Shown: one piece after another, positions 46,313-54,336 of the stretch
Position numbering within the stretch: the stretch's first letter is position 1
Layout: every line of letters starts with the position of its first letter
Assembly (NCBI GenBank): GCA_020847855.1
Contig: JADLBH010000017.1
Coordinates: 1-64,000 of the forward strand
Reading direction: 5' to 3'
From: Fimbriimonadaceae bacterium
Lineage (GTDB): Bacteria > Armatimonadota > Fimbriimonadia > Fimbriimonadales > Fimbriimonadaceae
Length of the DNA stretch: 64,000 nt
Made by a program: the position numbers and the translations under genes
The notes under the pieces: model-generated
What the model was told of the DNA's origin: nothing
What the model saw: only the letters and a program-made list of their open reading frames with translations
Database searches by the model: none

Positions 46313-46972
46313 ATGCGAAAGTCGTCCCTTTTGGCGACGCTCACACTCCTTCTGACTTCGGTCACGGGCGTGTCAGCGAGCCCTTCAGTCATCAACATCA
46401 ATATGAAGCTCGCCGAGCGGCTCGAGATCGAGAAGAAGCCGCTCGAGGTCAAGTACGTTTTCGATCGGACCCTGGGGAGGGGTCGAACCATGAAGATCGA
46501 GGAAGGGGTCGAGGGCCGGGTCTATACTCGGTTCGCCCAGGTCTTCGTTCACGGCAAGCTCGTCGCCGAGAAGCCGGTGAAGCAGACGATTCGCGAGTCG
46601 CAGCCTGCGGTGTACGCCATGGGGCCTTCCGGTTTCTCCACGAGTCGTGGCAGCTTCACGCGGGCCCAGGTTCGCGAGATGGAGTCCACCGCCTACACCC
46701 CGGACGCGGGCCGTGGGGCACGCGCTACGTTCCGCACTCGCACCGGGCGCCGCGCCGCCTATGGGGTGGTCGCCGTGGACCCGCGCGTCATTCCGTTGAA
46801 CACCCTCCTGTTCGTAGAGGGCTATGGCTTCGCGGTGGCGGCGGACACCGGAGGTGCGATCAAGGGCAATATCATTGACGTTTGTCTTCCGACGAACGCA
46901 GAATGCATGCAATGGGGCCGCAGGGACGTAACGGTCCACATCTTCCGGGAAAAAGTCCAACCGGGCGAGTAG
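46313..46972 (+). CDS. Secreted G5/3D-domain cell-wall protein (YabE-like)
   Basis: 219-aa exported protein with a signal peptide (to about 22), a G5-type beta domain (about 45-95) and a C-terminal 3D domain with its three Asp: VDPRVIPLNT, AADTGGAIKG and IDVCLP. The ESTAYTP motif opens the 3D domain. This double-psi barrel occurs in lytic transglycosylases and Rpf-like proteins, so peptidoglycan remodelling is likely. It sits directly upstream of rsmA, as yabE does in Bacillus. The rsmA start lies inside this gene. Confidence 0.9.
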   Translation: MRKSSLLATLTLLLTSVTGVSASPSVININMKLAERLEIEKKPLEVKYVFDRTLGRGRTMKIEEGVEGRVYTRFAQVFVHGKLVAEKPVKQTIRESQPAVYAMGPSGFSTSRGSFTRAQVREMESTAYTPDAGRGARATFRTRTGRRAAYGVVAVDPRVIPLNTLLFVEGYGFAVAADTGGAIKGNIIDVCLPTNAECMQWGRRDVTVHIFREKVQPGE

Positions 46973-47760
46973 CCGAGGTCGTCGCCAGGGCCAAGCGGCA
47001 CGGCCTCGATCCGAGGAAGTCCCTTGGCCAGCACTTCCTGGTCTCGCCTGGGCACGTCTCCCGCATCGTGGACGAGGCCCGTGGCTTGGCTTCGGTCGTC
47101 GAGGTCGGCCCTGGGCCCGCGACCCTGACCCCCGGCCTGGTCGAAGCGGTGGGCACCGTGGTGGCGGTGGACATTGACCCTCGGGTAGGGCCGATTCTGG
47201 CGGAGGCGGCACCGGAGGCTCGGTTCATCCTTGCCGACATCCTTGAGTTCAACCTGGCGGCGTGCATTGGTACCCTGCCCCGTCCTTGCGGCATCGTCTC
47301 GAACATGCCCTATAACATCACGGGGCCGTTGCTGGACCGGGTAGCCCGGGTGGCGGACTCGGTTGACCGTGCCATCCTCATGATGCAGACGGAAGTGGCG
47401 CGGAAGGTCATGGCGCTCGCCGGGAACTCGGCGCGAGGCGCCCTCTCCGTTCTCATGCAGTGGGACTTCGAGATCGCGCTGGTTTCTCGGGTGCCGGCGG
47501 GGGCGTTCTATCCTCCGCCCAAGGTGGAGAGCACGGTGCTGCGGCTCACCCCTCGGGCGGCGCGGCCCGATCCACGGACCCGAGCCATCGTCCGGTCGGG
47601 CTTTGCTCACCCCAGGAAGACCTTGGCCCACAACCTCGGTTGGCCGCGGGCGGATATCCTCGGGCTTCTCGAGGAGCTCGACCACCCACCGTTGGTCCGT
47701 GCGCACCAACTCTCACAGGAGGACTGGCAGTTTCTGGCATCGAAGTCACCGACGCCTTGA
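46912..47760 (+). CDS. rsmA: 16S rRNA adenine dimethyltransferase KsgA/RsmA
   Basis: About 282-aa SAM methyltransferase that dimethylates two adenines near the 3' end of 16S rRNA. KSLGQHFLV, motif I VVEVGPGPATLTPGL, motif IV as NMPYNIT (usually NLPY) and the PPPKVESTVLRL segment. The start is uncertain: ATG at 46912 or 46903, both within the upstream 3D gene, because no start codon exists between there and the conserved region. No Shine-Dalgarno is visible. queG follows with a 4-nt overlap. Confidence 0.93.
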   Translation: MGPQGRNGPHLPGKSPTGRVAEVVARAKRHGLDPRKSLGQHFLVSPGHVSRIVDEARGLASVVEVGPGPATLTPGLVEAVGTVVAVDIDPRVGPILAEAAPEARFILADILEFNLAACIGTLPRPCGIVSNMPYNITGPLLDRVARVADSVDRAILMMQTEVARKVMALAGNSARGALSVLMQWDFEIALVSRVPAGAFYPPPKVESTVLRLTPRAARPDPRTRAIVRSGFAHPRKTLAHNLGWPRADILGLLEELDHPPLVRAHQLSQEDWQFLASKSPTP

Positions 47761-48686
47761 AGGCGCAAGCCCGCTTGGCAGGTTTTTCCTTGGTCGGCGT
47801 CGCCAGGGCCAAAGAGCCGACCGGTCACTCCTTCTATCGAGCCTGGATCGAGAAGGGCTACCACGGCACGATGGAGTACCTTTCCAACTCGATCGCGCAA
47901 CGAGGCGACCTCGATTCGGTCCTTCCTGGTGTGCGCAGCGTGCTGGCCTGCGCGATGTTCTATTCGCGCCCAGCCCGGCAAGAGTCCCCGCGCATCGCTC
48001 AATATGCCCTGGGGCGGGACTATCACAAGGTGTTGCGCGGCAAGCTCCGCAAACTGGGGCTTTGGCTCGAATCCCAAGTACCCGGCTGCGTGACCCGGCC
48101 CTGTGTGGACTCGGCGCCCATTCTCGAGCGAGAACTTGCCCAGAACGCTGGTCTAGGCTGGTTCGGTAAGAACACTTGTTTGATCAATAGCGAGCGCGGC
48201 AGTTGGTTCGTGCTCGGCATGCTGCTCACGACCGCGGAGCTCTGGCCCGATGCTCCGGCGGTCGGCGGGTGTGGCAGCTGCCAGCGATGTGTGGAGGCAT
48301 GCCCGACCGGGGCGATCGTCCACGAGGAGGGCCGCTGGCAAGTGGACGCGCGAAGGTGTGTGAGCTACCTGACCATCGAGCACCGCGGCGGTTTCAGCCG
48401 GGAACAAGCGGCGTGGGTCGGGGACTGGACGTTCGGTTGCGACGTCTGCCAGGAGGTGTGCCCGTTCAACGAGCCTCGTGCGAGCCAGCCGATGCGATCA
48501 CCTCGGGTCGAGGAGGAAGGGCTTGCATCGAGCCGGGAATGGCCCTCGGTGGGGCACATTGCGACGATCGAGGAGGGGGAATGGGACCTCCTCACGCGCG
48601 GGTCGGCAGTGCGCCGAGCCGGTTGGTCGGGCTTGCAACGGAACGCGCGCGCCAACCTGGAGAACGCTCAGCAGACGAAGGGCTGA
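47757..48686 (+). CDS. queG: Epoxyqueuosine reductase
   Basis: 309-aa cobalamin- and Fe-S-dependent enzyme for the last step of queuosine synthesis. FSLVGVARAKEP, the CVDSAPILERELAQNAGLGWFG region (shown split), and two [4Fe-4S] motifs: CGSCQRCVEACPTGAI and CDVCQEVCPF. The start TTG at 47757 overlaps the rsmA stop (TTGA) in the same style as other couplings here and puts the reading at the usual family N-terminus. Its last 19 bases overlap the convergent dprA-like gene. Confidence 0.93.
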   Translation: MKAQARLAGFSLVGVARAKEPTGHSFYRAWIEKGYHGTMEYLSNSIAQRGDLDSVLPGVRSVLACAMFYSRPARQESPRIAQYALGRDYHKVLRGKLRKLGLWLESQVPGCVTRPCVDSAPILERELAQNAGLGWFGKNTCLINSERGSWFVLGMLLTTAELWPDAPAVGGCGSCQRCVEACPTGAIVHEEGRWQVDARRCVSYLTIEHRGGFSREQAAWVGDWTFGCDVCQEVCPFNEPRASQPMRSPRVEEEGLASSREWPSVGHIATIEEGEWDLLTRGSAVRRAGWSGLQRNARANLENAQQTKG

Positions 48687-49549
48687 CCCAGCGGCCGGGC
48701 ACCGAGGGCGATCAAGGCGGCGGCGCACTCGGCACCGGGGTTGACTCGGACAGGCCTACCCGCCCTCAAAGCTGCCTTGGCGAGCTGTTCCATGTTTCCC
48801 GAGGCGCGCCCATGAACCAGGTCGAGTTGTCGCGAGAGCCCGACGACCAGACGGTCTCGCACCCGGTTGCTGTTCCGATGGTAGTCCCGGTCGGGCGTCA
48901 CGGCACTCACCACGAGGTCCGTCCTTGGGTCGAAGGCGAACCGCCACAATCGGGCGGCGGCGAACGCCTCTTGGTCGAGTTGGGGGCCGAGCACCACATA
49001 GTGACCCCGATCGAGAACAAGGATCCGTGGGGCACCGAAGCGCAGGGGGACTACTGCGGCTCGCTGGTACGCGGGAGTGTCGTGCCCGCTCACCAGGGCG
49101 CGCCCTTCGAGAACGTGCTCCTCGCTCAGCTGCTCGACCATCTCGAGCGCTGGCCTGTCCGGCTCCCGCGAAGCGAGCACGGTGGCGGTGTCTGCTCCCA
49201 GGAGTTTTTCGTTGCCGAAGAGGAACAAGACTCCAGGGGGATCGGGAGTGATCTCTTCGATCCCGGATGGGTAGTGGGCATCGGCCAGAGTCAACCATTG
49301 AATCTTGGAAGCACTGAGGCGCTTCTCCAACTCCGCCGCGTGTTGCACCCACAGCTTCCGGCCGGTCACCCACGCCGCGGCTGCGTGGGGCGGGATTCTG
49401 TACTCTTCGGTCATCGCCTCCTCGCCGAGCTTGAGGAACTCGTCCGGCGATCGCCCCCACAAGTCGTTCCGCGTGTGGATCCTGGCGATGGACTTGCCGC
49501 CGATGCCAGGGCAACCGACAAGGGCGAGAGTGAGGCGACGCCGGTTCAT
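48668..49549 (-). CDS. DprA-like DNA-processing protein, divergent
   Basis: 293-aa protein with an N-terminal helical domain (ALVGCPGIGGKSIARI, a HhH-like element) and a Rossmann-like core as in DprA/Smf: DAHYPSGIEEI, PPGVLFLFGN, and VVSAVTPDRDYHRNSNRVRD where DprA normally has the ivvSGlA.GID..AH segment. The usual G-S/T-R and GIDxxAH residues are replaced, so single-stranded DNA loading in transformation is uncertain. ATG overlaps the stop of mtnP (ATGA). Confidence 0.7.
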   Translation of the reverse strand: MNRRRLTLALVGCPGIGGKSIARIHTRNDLWGRSPDEFLKLGEEAMTEEYRIPPHAAAAWVTGRKLWVQHAAELEKRLSASKIQWLTLADAHYPSGIEEITPDPPGVLFLFGNEKLLGADTATVLASREPDRPALEMVEQLSEEHVLEGRALVSGHDTPAYQRAAVVPLRFGAPRILVLDRGHYVVLGPQLDQEAFAAARLWRFAFDPRTDLVVSAVTPDRDYHRNSNRVRDRLVVGLSRQLDLVHGRASGNMEQLAKAALRAGRPVRVNPGAECAAALIALGARPLGQPFVC

Positions 49550-50268
49550 TCTTTGCCTGCGAGTTCCAAGGCCCGTTGAAGGAGGCGGGTGAGATCAGCG
49601 GAGCGCGCGTTCATTGCATGGACGACATCTTCGTGGTCGAGCGTTGTGGCCTCCATGCCTGCGGCAAGGTTGCTCACGACCGCGATACACCCGTACTCGA
49701 CGCGGGCTTCCGAGAGGAGGATGGCCTCGGTGCCCGCCGTCATCCCTACGATTCCGGCCCCCAGGCTCGCGAGCATGGCGATTTCAGCCTTGGTCTCGTA
49801 CCGAGGGCCGTCCAAGTTGGCATAGACGCCGCCATCGGCGACCTCGATGCCGGTCAGTCGCGCTGCGTCTAAGAGGTAGTGCGCTGCGGGCGCGGGCTCG
49901 GTCACGTCGGTGTGGACGACTTCGCGATCGTAGAGGGTAGACCTTCTGAAGCTGAGGTCCAAGAAGTCACGAACAATGACGATCGTGCCGGTCGGCCAAT
50001 CCCGGCGCAGCGACCCCACCGCCGCGGTGGCGCGGCAGACCTTGACCCCGGATCGCCGAAGCCCATCGGCGATCGCTCGAAACTCGATTCGGTGCGGTGG
50101 CACGCTGTGACCCTCGCGGTGCCGCTTGACGAGCATGGTCGCCGAGTCGGTGAGCGCCGCGTGGAAAGTTCCGAAGGGTGTGGGCACGCGCACGGGCCGG
50201 GAAGACATGCTCGCGAGCAAGGGCCCGGTTCCGGTTCCTCCGATCAGCGCGACTCGGGCTAGCGACAC
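49546..50268 (-). CDS. S-methyl-5'-thioadenosine phosphorylase family protein
   Basis: 240-aa MTAP/PNP family enzyme: ALIGGTGTG phosphate loop, RHREGHSVPPHRIEFRA (family RHG.GH..PPH), NLDGPRYETKAEI, GMTAGTEAILLSEA and SNLAAGM. It would phosphorolyse methylthioadenosine or a purine nucleoside; specificity cannot be fixed. TAGGCT ends 6 nt before the GTG start. Overlaps the dprA-like gene by 4 nt, so both form one unit. Confidence 0.88.
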   Translation of the reverse strand: MSLARVALIGGTGTGPLLASMSSRPVRVPTPFGTFHAALTDSATMLVKRHREGHSVPPHRIEFRAIADGLRRSGVKVCRATAAVGSLRRDWPTGTIVIVRDFLDLSFRRSTLYDREVVHTDVTEPAPAAHYLLDAARLTGIEVADGGVYANLDGPRYETKAEIAMLASLGAGIVGMTAGTEAILLSEARVEYGCIAVVSNLAAGMEATTLDHEDVVHAMNARSADLTRLLQRALELAGKE

Positions 50269-50300
50269 ACGGGGAGCCTACCCGCGCCATACTGGAAGCG

Positions 50301-51674
50301 ATGCCGCCCTCCATCACGTTCCTCGGTGCCGCCCAGACCGTGACGGGGTCCCGACACCTACTCGATATCGAGGGTCGGAAGGTGCTGGTGGACTGTGGCC
50401 TCTTCCAAGGCCCTCGTGAGCTGCGTGAGCGCAACCGGCACGACACAGGTCTCGAAGCGAGGGAGGTGGACTCCGTCGTGCTCACCCATGCCCACATGGA
50501 TCACATTGGCTACCTGCCCGTGCTCGTGAAGCAAGGCTTCAAGGGCCCGGTCTACGCGAGCCCTGCGACGATCGCCCTCGCAAGGATCAGCCTTCCTGAC
50601 AGTGGGCGAATTCAAGAAGAGGACTATCGGTACGATCTCAAGAAGGGGAGGGAGACCGAGGGACCTCTCTACACCGAGGCCGAAGCCTACGCGGCACTGA
50701 AGCTGTTGCGCCCGGTGCACTATTTCCAGGACGTCGAGCTGGGGAACGGGGCACAGTTCCGATTCCTGCCTGCCGGTCACATTCTGGGCTCTGCCTTCGC
50801 CGAGATCTACTTTGCGAGCGGCGAGCGCATCCTGATGAGTGGTGACCTTGGTCGGCCGAACCGGCCCATCCTCAAGGATCCGACGCCCGTGGACTATGCC
50901 GAGTACCTCGTCTTGGAGAGCACTTATGGTGACCGCTTGCACGACAAGTCTGACCCTGCCGACACTCTCGCGGAGGTGCTGGAGAGCACGGTTCGGAACC
51001 GTGGCTGCGTGATCGTGCCGAGCTTCGCCATCGGTCGCACCCAAGAGTTGCTTTGGTACATCCATCAGCTCCACGAGGAACGGCGCATTCCCCGAGTACC
51101 CATCTATGTGGACAGCCCGATGGCGACCTCCGTGACCGATGTCTACTCGAAAGGAACGGAGGACCACGATGCCGAGATGCGGGAGAGCCTTCGCCAGGGC
51201 ACGAACCCTCTCGAAGAAGGCACGGTGCGACTCGTCAGGGACCGGGCAATGAGCAAGGCCCTCAACGACATGCGGGGGCCGATGATGGTGATCAGTGGGA
51301 GCGGGATGCTCACTGGCGGTCGCGTGCTCCACCATCTCCGAAACCGGATCAGCGATCCTACGACCACAGTGCTCTTCACGGGATATCAAGCCGAGGGGTC
51401 ACCGGGCCGTCGGCTCAAGGACGGAGCGGAGACGATGAGGTTCTTTGGCGAGGAGGTCGAGGTGCGGGCTGAGATCCGCTCTCTCGAGGGCCTCTCCGCG
51501 CACGCCGACCAGGGTGAGATCCTTTCCTGGCTCCGCGGCTTCCGCGAAGCACCTCGGCAGACGTTCTTGGTTCATGGCGAGCCGGGCCCGCAGGAGGTGC
51601 TCTCGAGCCTGATCAAGCAGGAGTTGGGCTGGGAAGTGGCGATCCCGTCTTGGAAGGAGCAACGGGATCTCTAG
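50301..51674 (+). CDS. MBL-fold/beta-CASP ribonuclease-like protein
   Basis: 457-aa metallo-beta-lactamase nuclease with a beta-CASP domain: TVTGSRHLLD, metal motif HAHMDHIG, GHILGSA, GDLGRP, then the beta-CASP region SFAIGRTQELLWYI and SGSGMLTGGRV, and the last His in LSAHADQ. Such proteins process RNA in bacteria and resemble CPSF-73/Ysh1. CATACT ends 7 nt before the ATG. Its stop interlocks with the next convergent gene at CTAG. Confidence 0.92.
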   Translation: MPPSITFLGAAQTVTGSRHLLDIEGRKVLVDCGLFQGPRELRERNRHDTGLEAREVDSVVLTHAHMDHIGYLPVLVKQGFKGPVYASPATIALARISLPDSGRIQEEDYRYDLKKGRETEGPLYTEAEAYAALKLLRPVHYFQDVELGNGAQFRFLPAGHILGSAFAEIYFASGERILMSGDLGRPNRPILKDPTPVDYAEYLVLESTYGDRLHDKSDPADTLAEVLESTVRNRGCVIVPSFAIGRTQELLWYIHQLHEERRIPRVPIYVDSPMATSVTDVYSKGTEDHDAEMRESLRQGTNPLEEGTVRLVRDRAMSKALNDMRGPMMVISGSGMLTGGRVLHHLRNRISDPTTTVLFTGYQAEGSPGRRLKDGAETMRFFGEEVEVRAEIRSLEGLSAHADQGEILSWLRGFREAPRQTFLVHGEPGPQEVLSSLIKQELGWEVAIPSWKEQRDL

Positions 51675-52066
51675 GGAGGATCCTCTTGGTGCTCCTGGAG
51701 CTGAGCCAGCATGGCGACGTGTCGGGCCGCGGCCTCGTCCGCTTCTTGCTCCAAGGGCGCGCCGCGGTGGGAGCGATACTTGATGTATTGCCAGGCAAAG
51801 GCCAGGAGATATCGGGGTGTGCTCCGAAACACCTCGGCCTCTTGCCAGACGTGATGGTGCTCGTGAGCTCGCCAGAAATCTTGGCGCAGGTAGATCCTCC
51901 AAGCGAGCGGTTGGCCGAGCCAGACCTTGCCTGCGAGAGTGATCGCCCAATATCTCGGCACTAGCAGCCTGGTCCACAAAGCACCGATGCGGCAGGGATA
52001 TCCTTCGGGGTCGGTGCGCGGGATCCCGCCCCACCATTTGGAGAGTTTGCTCTGAGGTTCGGGCAT
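51671..52066 (-). CDS. Small HEHHH-containing protein, possible metallopeptidase relative
   Basis: 131-aa protein. The segment RAHEHHHVWQEAEVF is followed about 30 residues later by PLEQEADEAA, which resembles the HExxH...E layout of DUF4157-like metallopeptidases (HELTHVWQ ... EREAD). A His replaces the expected spacing residue but HEHHH still fits HExxH. No signal peptide. The ATG at 52066 lies 2 bases after the ogt stop, so the two are probably co-transcribed. Activity is a guess. Confidence 0.6.
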   Translation of the reverse strand: MPEPQSKLSKWWGGIPRTDPEGYPCRIGALWTRLLVPRYWAITLAGKVWLGQPLAWRIYLRQDFWRAHEHHHVWQEAEVFRSTPRYLLAFAWQYIKYRSHRGAPLEQEADEAAARHVAMLAQLQEHQEDPP

Positions 52067-52068
52067 GG

Positions 52069-52527
52069 CTATAGACCGAGCGACCGTTGCGAGGTCTCGT
52101 GACCCAAGAGCCATTTTTTCCTCCAAGCACCGCCCGCGTAGCCTGAAAGTTCTCCGGTTGCGCTCACGACCCGGTGACACGGAACGACGATCGCGACCGG
52201 GTTTCTCGCATTCGCTTGTCCGACCGCCCTTGCCCCTCCTGGCGTCCCGAGTCGGGCCGCGATCTCGCGATAGGAGACGGTGGTGCCGAAGGGCACCTTG
52301 AGAAGCTCGCGCCAGTGGCCCAAGTCGTGCGACGTACCTTGTAGGTCCAGTGGGAGGTCGAACACCTCCGCCTCGTGTGCGAAGTATGCGTCCAGCTGCC
52401 CTTGTGCGTCACGCAGTCCCGAAGGCACGTCCGTCGGCTCCTCCTCGGTAAAGGTCAGGTGGGTCAAGCCAAGCGCCGACGCCTTGAGGAGGAGGTTGCC
52501 GATGGGCGAGGGCACCACTGCATACAC
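52069..52527 (-). CDS. ogt: Methylated-DNA-protein cysteine methyltransferase
   Basis: 152-aa DNA repair protein that transfers alkyl groups from O6-alkylguanine to its own Cys. The active site PCHRV is present, preceded by the NPVAIVV strand and the helix-turn-helix TVSYREIAARLGTPGGARAV. The N-terminal domain is present but short. TACAAT ends 6 nt before the GTG at 52527. The GH15 gene starts divergently 36 bases away. Confidence 0.95.
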   Translation of the reverse strand: MYAVVPSPIGNLLLKASALGLTHLTFTEEEPTDVPSGLRDAQGQLDAYFAHEAEVFDLPLDLQGTSHDLGHWRELLKVPFGTTVSYREIAARLGTPGGARAVGQANARNPVAIVVPCHRVVSATGELSGYAGGAWRKKWLLGHETSQRSLGL

Positions 52528-52562
52528 GGAATCATTGTAACGAATCCGGGAATAATCGGAGG

Positions 52563-54326
52563 ATGCCTCGCTCCATTGTCCTTTCCAATGGACGTCTGTT
52601 CGTGGGATATGACGGGGCGGGCCAAGTCAAGGACCTCACCTGGCCCAGGGTGGGAATGCCGAACCATGTGGTGGATCGCCGAATTACGTGGGGAGTTTGG
52701 GCCGATGGGAAGGTGCGCTGGCTAGGCGATCCGGGCTGGGACGTTTCCGCGCGGTACGAAGTGGGCTCCTTGATCGCAGAGTGGCGGGCCGTGGACAACG
52801 AGCGCGGGTTGGAACTCGTGACGCGAGACGCAGTTTCGCCACAAACTGACCATTGGGTGAAGGAGATGGCCATTCGAGATACGACGGGCCGAAATCGAAC
52901 CGTGGTCCTACTCGCGACCCACGACCTTGCCCTGGGGCAGAGCGATATCGAGAACACCGCGTACTGGTCGCTGGCGACGGGTTGGCTCGTCCACTACCGG
53001 TGGGAATGGGCGGTCGGGTTTCGATTGGACGGGGACGGAGAACTCTCGTCGGCTTGTGGGATCGCAGGTTTCGAGGGGTTGGAAGGCACGTGGCGGGACG
53101 CCGATGACGGCAAGCTATCCGGCATCCCGATCGCGCAAGGCTCCGTGGACTCCACGCTCGCCCTTCGGGTGGCAACGGCCGCGAATGGAGAGGCTCGGGC
53201 GGTGTGGCAGGCCGCGTGGGCGGAGAGCGCCGAGAAGGCTGCGGCCTTGGTGCCGGCCGATCCTGCGTCGCTCTTTGCGGCAAGGCGGGAGGTGGACGCG
53301 GCCGATTTCGACGTCTTGATCGCAAAGTCCCTGCAGGACGAGGGCGGTGCCTGGATGGCGGCGAATGACTCCGACATCTTGGAGACCAACCGCGCGACGT
53401 ATTCGAACTGTTGGCCGAGGGACGGGGCCATCGCCGCCCACCTTATGGTGGACATGGGTCGCCAGGAGGAGGCGCGAAGGTTTCTCGAGTTCTGTGAGCG
53501 GATCCAGCGCCCCGAGGGCCCGCCGTTCCTGCAAAAGTACACGGCAGAAGGGAAGTTAGGGTCGAGTTGGCACCCTTGGACGAAGGACGGCGTCGCGATC
53601 GTCCCCTGGCAGCAGGACGAGACTGCCTTGGTGCTCCTGGCGGCGGCGGCCTACAGTGCCAGGTTTGGGGGCTTCGAAGGCCTGATCGAGCGCTGTGCCG
53701 ATTTCCTTGCGAGCTCGGTGGACGCCTGGGGGTTGCCCCTGCCTTCCTGGGACATGTGGGAAGAGCGGTACGGGGTACACACCTCCACCGCGTGCGTGAC
53801 GGCACGTGCCCTCCGCGAGGCAGGCACGGGGTTCGAGGGACGTTGGGACTCAGTCTCCGAGCAGATGCTCTTGGCCGTGCAGGAGCGGCTCTTCCTTGCG
53901 GAGGAGGGAAGGTATGCGAGGAGCCTAGGCGACTCGACGCCGGACAGCGCGCTCCTCTTCGGCTTGCGCTACGTGCCTGATCTGCCGCATGCCGAGGAGA
54001 CGGTTCGTCACTTGGGGTCAGTGCTCCAGGTGGGGACCGGTGTGGGCGGTGTGGCCCGATACCCTGGCGACTACTACTTCAGACTGACGGAGGAGGCGCC
54101 AGGAAACCCCTGGGTGATATGCACCATTTGGTGGGAGACTTGGAACGCTCGTCTCGGTGACGCATCGGCAGAGGCCAGGCTCGAGGCTTGGCTTCGCCAG
54201 GTGGGGGGGCCAACCGGGATCCTTCCCGAGCAGCTGCATGCGATGGAGGGCACTCCGCTGAGTGTGAGCCCCCTCGCTTGGTCGCATGTCGAGGCGGCCC
54301 GGTTCCGCGCCCGGCTCTGGAAGTAG
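52563..54326 (+). CDS. GH15 glucoamylase-like glycoside hydrolase
   Basis: 587-aa intracellular glucoamylase/glucodextranase-like protein. N-terminal beta-sandwich (about 1-250), then an (alpha/alpha)6 barrel with NCWPRDGA, YTAEGKLGSSWHPW, VPWQQDETALVL and a late LPEQLHA, where the acidic residues WPRD, QQDE and PEQ are the usual catalytic positions. No signal peptide. AATAAT ends 6 nt before the ATG, with GGAGG touching the start. Ten bases separate it from the GH127 gene, so they are co-directional in one region of sugar metabolism. Confidence 0.9.
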   Translation: MPRSIVLSNGRLFVGYDGAGQVKDLTWPRVGMPNHVVDRRITWGVWADGKVRWLGDPGWDVSARYEVGSLIAEWRAVDNERGLELVTRDAVSPQTDHWVKEMAIRDTTGRNRTVVLLATHDLALGQSDIENTAYWSLATGWLVHYRWEWAVGFRLDGDGELSSACGIAGFEGLEGTWRDADDGKLSGIPIAQGSVDSTLALRVATAANGEARAVWQAAWAESAEKAAALVPADPASLFAARREVDAADFDVLIAKSLQDEGGAWMAANDSDILETNRATYSNCWPRDGAIAAHLMVDMGRQEEARRFLEFCERIQRPEGPPFLQKYTAEGKLGSSWHPWTKDGVAIVPWQQDETALVLLAAAAYSARFGGFEGLIERCADFLASSVDAWGLPLPSWDMWEERYGVHTSTACVTARALREAGTGFEGRWDSVSEQMLLAVQERLFLAEEGRYARSLGDSTPDSALLFGLRYVPDLPHAEETVRHLGSVLQVGTGVGGVARYPGDYYFRLTEEAPGNPWVICTIWWETWNARLGDASAEARLEAWLRQVGGPTGILPEQLHAMEGTPLSVSPLAWSHVEAARFRARLWK

Positions 54327-54336
54327 TCTCGCAAGA

